A stretch of DNA of 9,679 nt, from assembly GCA_035714225.1 (NCBI GenBank), contig DASTMK010000445.1:1-9679 (forward strand). The letters are read 5' to 3'. Below the pieces are notes generated by a model. That model ran no database searches, was not told the origin of the DNA, and saw only the letters and a program-made list of their open reading frames with translations. Shown here one piece after another: positions 7,819 to 9,679 of the stretch. Made by a program: the position numbers and the translations under genes. The first letter of the stretch is position 1. Each line of letters opens with the position of its first letter. Source of the stretch: CAADGY01 sp035714225. Its GTDB lineage: Bacteria > Acidobacteriota > Terriglobia > Bryobacterales > Bryobacteraceae.

Positions 7819-7824
7819 CCTCCT
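7819..7824 (-). promoter_or_regulatory. Consensus ribosome binding site AGGAGG of the receptor gene
   Basis: AGGAGG on the minus strand lies 5 nt before the ATG at 7813-7811. It is a perfect Shine-Dalgarno core and decides the start of the receptor. The two downstream genes have shorter or more distant sites, so the receptor may be the most strongly translated product. Confidence 0.85.
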
Positions 7825-7857
7825 AAGAACATCTGAGCCGTTGGCGAAGTCAGACAA

Positions 7858-7891
7858 TTCCCGAAGCTCACTGCGTTCTCCGAATCGGGAA
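7858..7891 (-). repeat. Inverted repeat in the receptor leader (TTCCCGA / TCGGGAA)
   Basis: Arms 7858-7864 and 7885-7891 are exact reverse complements, 7 bp each, with a 20-nt loop. They lie in the roughly 90-100 nt untranslated leader between the predicted operon promoter and the receptor start. A stem here could affect mRNA stability. The arms are short and the loop long, so it may also be chance. No known riboswitch fold was recognised. Confidence 0.3.
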
Positions 7892-7915
7892 CGCCTCTTT
7901 CACGCGACTGTCGAG

Positions 7916-7944
7916 ATAGTATCGCTCGTCTATGGGGGTGTCAA
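7916..7944 (-). promoter_or_regulatory. Sigma70-type promoter of the receptor-hydrolase-transpeptidase operon
   Basis: On the minus strand a perfect -35 box TTGACA (7944-7939) is followed by a 17-bp spacer and a -10 box TACTAT (7921-7916), which keeps the first, second, fifth and sixth consensus bases. Transcription would start near 7908-7910, giving a leader of about 95 nt before the receptor ATG. The -35 box overlaps the left arm of the dyad at 7941-7962, so the promoter is probably controlled by a DNA-binding protein at that site. Confidence 0.65.
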
Positions 7945-7962
7945 GGCATAGTCTGGCCTTGA
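7941..7962. promoter_or_regulatory. Perfect dyad TCAAGGC-N8-GCCTTGA, candidate operator
   Basis: Arms 7941-7947 and 7956-7962 are perfect 7-bp inverted repeats separated by 8 bp (ATAGTCTG), with centres 15 bp apart. The outer pair T7939/A7964 is also complementary, with one mismatch between. It lies in the middle of the divergent region and covers four bases of the operon's -35 box. Its size and spacing fit a dimeric helix-turn-helix regulator bound on one DNA face. Binding would be expected to repress the leftward operon and could also affect the rightward gene. The regulator is not in this window. Confidence 0.5.
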
Positions 7963-7967
7963 AATTC

Positions 7968-7996
7968 TTGCAATCCGTGGATTTGCTTTGTACCAT
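7968..7996 (+). promoter_or_regulatory. Tentative promoter of the rightward Tat-exported hydrolase
   Basis: TTGCAA (7968-7973), a 17-bp spacer and TACCAT (7991-7996) each match the sigma70 consensus at four of six positions. Transcription would begin near 8003, giving a leader of about 78 nt. A TTGAAA at 7959-7964, in the right arm of the dyad, is a better -35 but has no acceptable -10 at 16-18 bp. The call is weak. Confidence 0.3.
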
Positions 7997-8024
7997 GTAC
8001 GCTAGCTGAGAACCGAACCGCTCA

Positions 8025-8055
8025 TGCCCGGCTTCGTGCTTCGCAACGGCGGGCA
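8025..8055 (+). repeat. Short inverted repeat in the leader of the rightward gene
   Basis: TGCCCG (8025-8030) and CGGGCA (8050-8055) are perfect 6-bp complements with a 19-nt loop, about 25 nt before the GTG start. It could form a GC-rich stem near the ribosome entry site. It is short enough to be chance. Confidence 0.25.
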
Positions 8056-8080
8056 CGGTTAAAGCAAGAGAGCAAGCGAA

Positions 8081-9625
8081 GTGATCAGAAGATCCTTCTT
8101 CAAGACTGCCGCCCTGGCAGGGTTAGCGGTTCCGGTTAGCAGATCGCCTGCACAAGTTCTTGCCCACAATTGGGACCGGTACGATTTCGGCTCAGGCCCC
8201 CCGGTAGGCGGCCGCCTGAACCAGGGGCCATTCCCACAATACCCGCCGGAAGCGCGGTTCCCCGATAGCGACGTCGTCATGGCCACAACACCGGCTTCGG
8301 AGGTTGTACCGAACTATGGCCGGGGGTTGATTACCTATATCGCCGCCGACATGGGGCTGGACGAGATTGTCGGCGACGATAAGCCAAAGGCGATCGAACA
8401 ACTGGTCAAGCTTCCACTGGGACAAAAACTGTACATCCGGCCCACCTGGCGCGAGGTACAGCCCCGCCGGGGCAGGTTGGAGTTTCCGGAGTGGTGGAAG
8501 CTCACCTTCGAACTTGCGCGCCAATACGATAAGCGCATCGGATTTCGCATTCAGATGCGCGCGCCGGATTACCGCGAAGAGGCGCTACCCGATTTCGTTC
8601 TTGAGAAGGTACCGATGGTGAAGCTCATCGGAGAGTGGCGGCGCAACCAGAAGGAAGGGTTCGAAGAGCCTCGTTACGACCACCCGTTTTTCCAGGAGGC
8701 GTTTCGCGAACTGAACGGGCTCCTCGCGGCGGAATTGAACGGCAATCCCCAAGTGGAGTTCATGGACACGTTCCTTTACGGCTTCTGGGGAGAGGGCCAT
8801 ACCTGGCCGTTCCGCAATAATCCGTTTCCCGATTACGACACAGCCGAGCGGACATGGATGCGCATGTTCGAGACGCAACTCGAGCACTGGACGAAAACGC
8901 CGCTGGTCACCAACACTCAGCCCGATTTCAGCGTAGTGGGCAACGCGGCGGTTCTGGACCGTTCGCTAAGGACTCACAACTGGATAAGAACCGACAGCAT
9001 CTTCATCGAGAACATGCAAATCGAAGCGCTCAGCAACCGTCCTCCGTGGGTCGCGGCGGTGCTCGAGGTCGGGATGCATGAGCCGCGTGCCGGTTCGCCA
9101 CAGGCGGCGTCACCCGCACCAGGGCAGATCAGTGACATGGAGAACCGCATTGCCCACGTACTGGACCTTGGTGCGAACTACTGGTCTCTCTGGAATTTCC
9201 ATCGGATCAGCGCGGATGGAGTGCTGAACAGCTACCGGAAATTCGGCAAGCTGTTCGATGAGATCAACCATCGCATCGGATACAATGTACGGCCTTCGTT
9301 CGTGTGGTCGTACGGGGGCGATAATCCCGGTTTGATCATCGGCCTGGCGAACGACGGCATCGCGGGCGTGCCAGGCGTTCTCCGTATCTCCGTAGTAAGC
9401 GAGAATGGCAAAATTTCCAGCGGAGGCGGTCTGGATCCAGGCTATCCGCTGCCCGGTAAGATTCGCCAGGCGCAGATCCCGCTTCCCAAAGGCACCAAAT
9501 GGGAAGGCCTGCGGCTTCGGGCGGAGCTTGAAGTGAAAGGTGTACGCTACCCGGTGAGATGGGCTTGCTATCAGAAGACAAATCCGGATGGTTCGCTGAC
9601 GCTATCGCGCAATGTGCGCGGTTAG
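8081..9625 (+). CDS. Tat-exported TIM-barrel putative glycoside hydrolase (GH-A-like, resembling DUF4832-type proteins)
   Basis: A 514-residue protein starting at GTG. An in-frame TAA at 8060-8062 and the N-terminal export signal leave no other reasonable start; the Shine-Dalgarno is only a weak purine run, AAGAGAG, 8 nt upstream. Residues 1-28 carry a twin-arginine signal, RRSFFK followed by a hydrophobic stretch, suggesting export of a folded protein. Residues about 75-400 look like a GH-A-type barrel: LYIRPTWREVQPRRGRLEFPEWW (117-139) is the typical opening 'R..W..vep..G.y.f..w', KRIGFRIQMRAP (151-162) is the next strand, and DTFLYGFWGEGHTWPF (229-244) offers E238 as acid/base candidate. 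AAVLEVGMHEP (325-335) offers E329 or E334, and GANYWSLWNF (364-373) is a late strand. Residues about 404-514 form a beta-sandwich (PGLIIGLANDG, LRISVVSENG). Substrate and activity are unknown; catalytic residues are inferred. It diverges from the receptor operon across a shared control region. Confidence 0.75.
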   Translation: MIRRSFFKTAALAGLAVPVSRSPAQVLAHNWDRYDFGSGPPVGGRLNQGPFPQYPPEARFPDSDVVMATTPASEVVPNYGRGLITYIAADMGLDEIVGDDKPKAIEQLVKLPLGQKLYIRPTWREVQPRRGRLEFPEWWKLTFELARQYDKRIGFRIQMRAPDYREEALPDFVLEKVPMVKLIGEWRRNQKEGFEEPRYDHPFFQEAFRELNGLLAAELNGNPQVEFMDTFLYGFWGEGHTWPFRNNPFPDYDTAERTWMRMFETQLEHWTKTPLVTNTQPDFSVVGNAAVLDRSLRTHNWIRTDSIFIENMQIEALSNRPPWVAAVLEVGMHEPRAGSPQAASPAPGQISDMENRIAHVLDLGANYWSLWNFHRISADGVLNSYRKFGKLFDEINHRIGYNVRPSFVWSYGGDNPGLIIGLANDGIAGVPGVLRISVVSENGKISSGGGLDPGYPLPGKIRQAQIPLPKGTKWEGLRLRAELEVKGVRYPVRWACYQKTNPDGSLTLSRNVRG

Positions 9626-9679
9626 TGCCGGCCGCCGTTGTTTGCGCCGGTCTCCTACCGCTGGCGGGCGCCGGCCAGG
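9559..9679 (+). CDS. Possible start of the next gene, an exported protein cut by the window edge
   Basis: A frame different from the preceding gene is open to the window end. It encodes a signal-peptide-like stretch, RLVPAAVVCAGLLPLAGAGQ, with an AGA cleavage site. Two starts are possible. ATG at 9559 lies 67 bp inside the hydrolase gene and gives positive residues before the hydrophobic core. GTG at 9625 shares its G with the preceding TAG stop but lacks an n-region charge. Neither has a good Shine-Dalgarno. If real, it is translationally coupled to the hydrolase. Only about 40 codons are visible, so chance cannot be excluded. Confidence 0.3.
   Translation, partial: MGLLSEDKSGWFADAIAQCARLVPAAVVCAGLLPLAGAGQ
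9606..9620 (+). repeat. Perfect short hairpin CGCGCA-ATG-TGCGCG at the end of the hydrolase gene
   Basis: A 6-bp GC-rich stem (9606-9611 with 9615-9620) and a 3-nt loop lie in the last codons before the TAG at 9623-9625. No U-run follows, and a possible next gene starts here, so it does not look like a terminator. It may be chance in GC-rich coding DNA. Confidence 0.3.

Noticed and set aside
7959..7987. TTGAAA as -35 box for the rightward gene
   Set aside because: No acceptable -10 hexamer lies 16-18 bp downstream; the TTGCAA/TACCAT pair is kept as a weak alternative.
7868..8056. Small 62-codon open frame on the - strand in the divergent region
   Set aside because: It overlaps the predicted operon promoter and the dyad, has no ribosome binding site that I can see, and does not resemble a protein family.

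Overview
The window is GC-rich bacterial DNA. Its gene content is typical of the Acidobacteriota, most likely a Bryobacterales/Solibacter-like lineage: a very long Oar-type TonB-dependent receptor with an N-terminal carboxypeptidase-regulatory-like domain, large secreted hydrolases, and a palindromic 'CACAGAT' intergenic repeat of a kind seen in genomes of environmental bacteria. The taxonomic call is inferred from gene types, not from a marker gene.

Layout. Bases 1-412 (+) hold the C-terminal end of a gene that enters from the left, probably a family-39-like membrane glycosyltransferase. Bases 377-467 hold a small hairpin followed by a large imperfect palindrome, between this gene and the convergent operon. 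Bases 7813-489 (-) are a compact three-gene operon read right to left: a 1175-residue outer-membrane TonB-dependent receptor (7813-4286), a 706-residue secreted GHL6/GH42-like putative glycoside hydrolase (4274-2154) and a 551-residue secreted gamma-glutamyltranspeptidase-family enzyme (2144-489). The gaps are only 11 and 9 bp. Bases 7814-8080 are a divergent control region. It holds a good sigma70-type promoter for the operon (TTGACA, 17-bp spacer, TACTAT), whose -35 box lies in one arm of a perfect 7+7 bp dyad, a likely operator. Bases 8081-9625 (+) encode a 514-residue Tat-type exported TIM-barrel hydrolase-like protein. Bases 9559/9625-9679 look like the start of another exported protein cut by the window edge.

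How it may work together (inference). The receptor would import an oligomer across the outer membrane. Two exported putative glycosidases, one on each side of a shared control region, would trim sugars, and the gamma-glutamyltranspeptidase-like enzyme would process a gamma-glutamyl or other amide linkage. No SusD partner, sigma/anti-sigma pair, inner-membrane transporter or dedicated regulator is visible. The pairing of a glycosidase-like enzyme with a gamma-glutamyltranspeptidase whose glutamate-binding residues are nearly all replaced is the most unusual feature, and suggests an uncharacterised glycoconjugate or peptide-sugar substrate.

All long reading frames antisense to these genes are treated as high-GC shadows.
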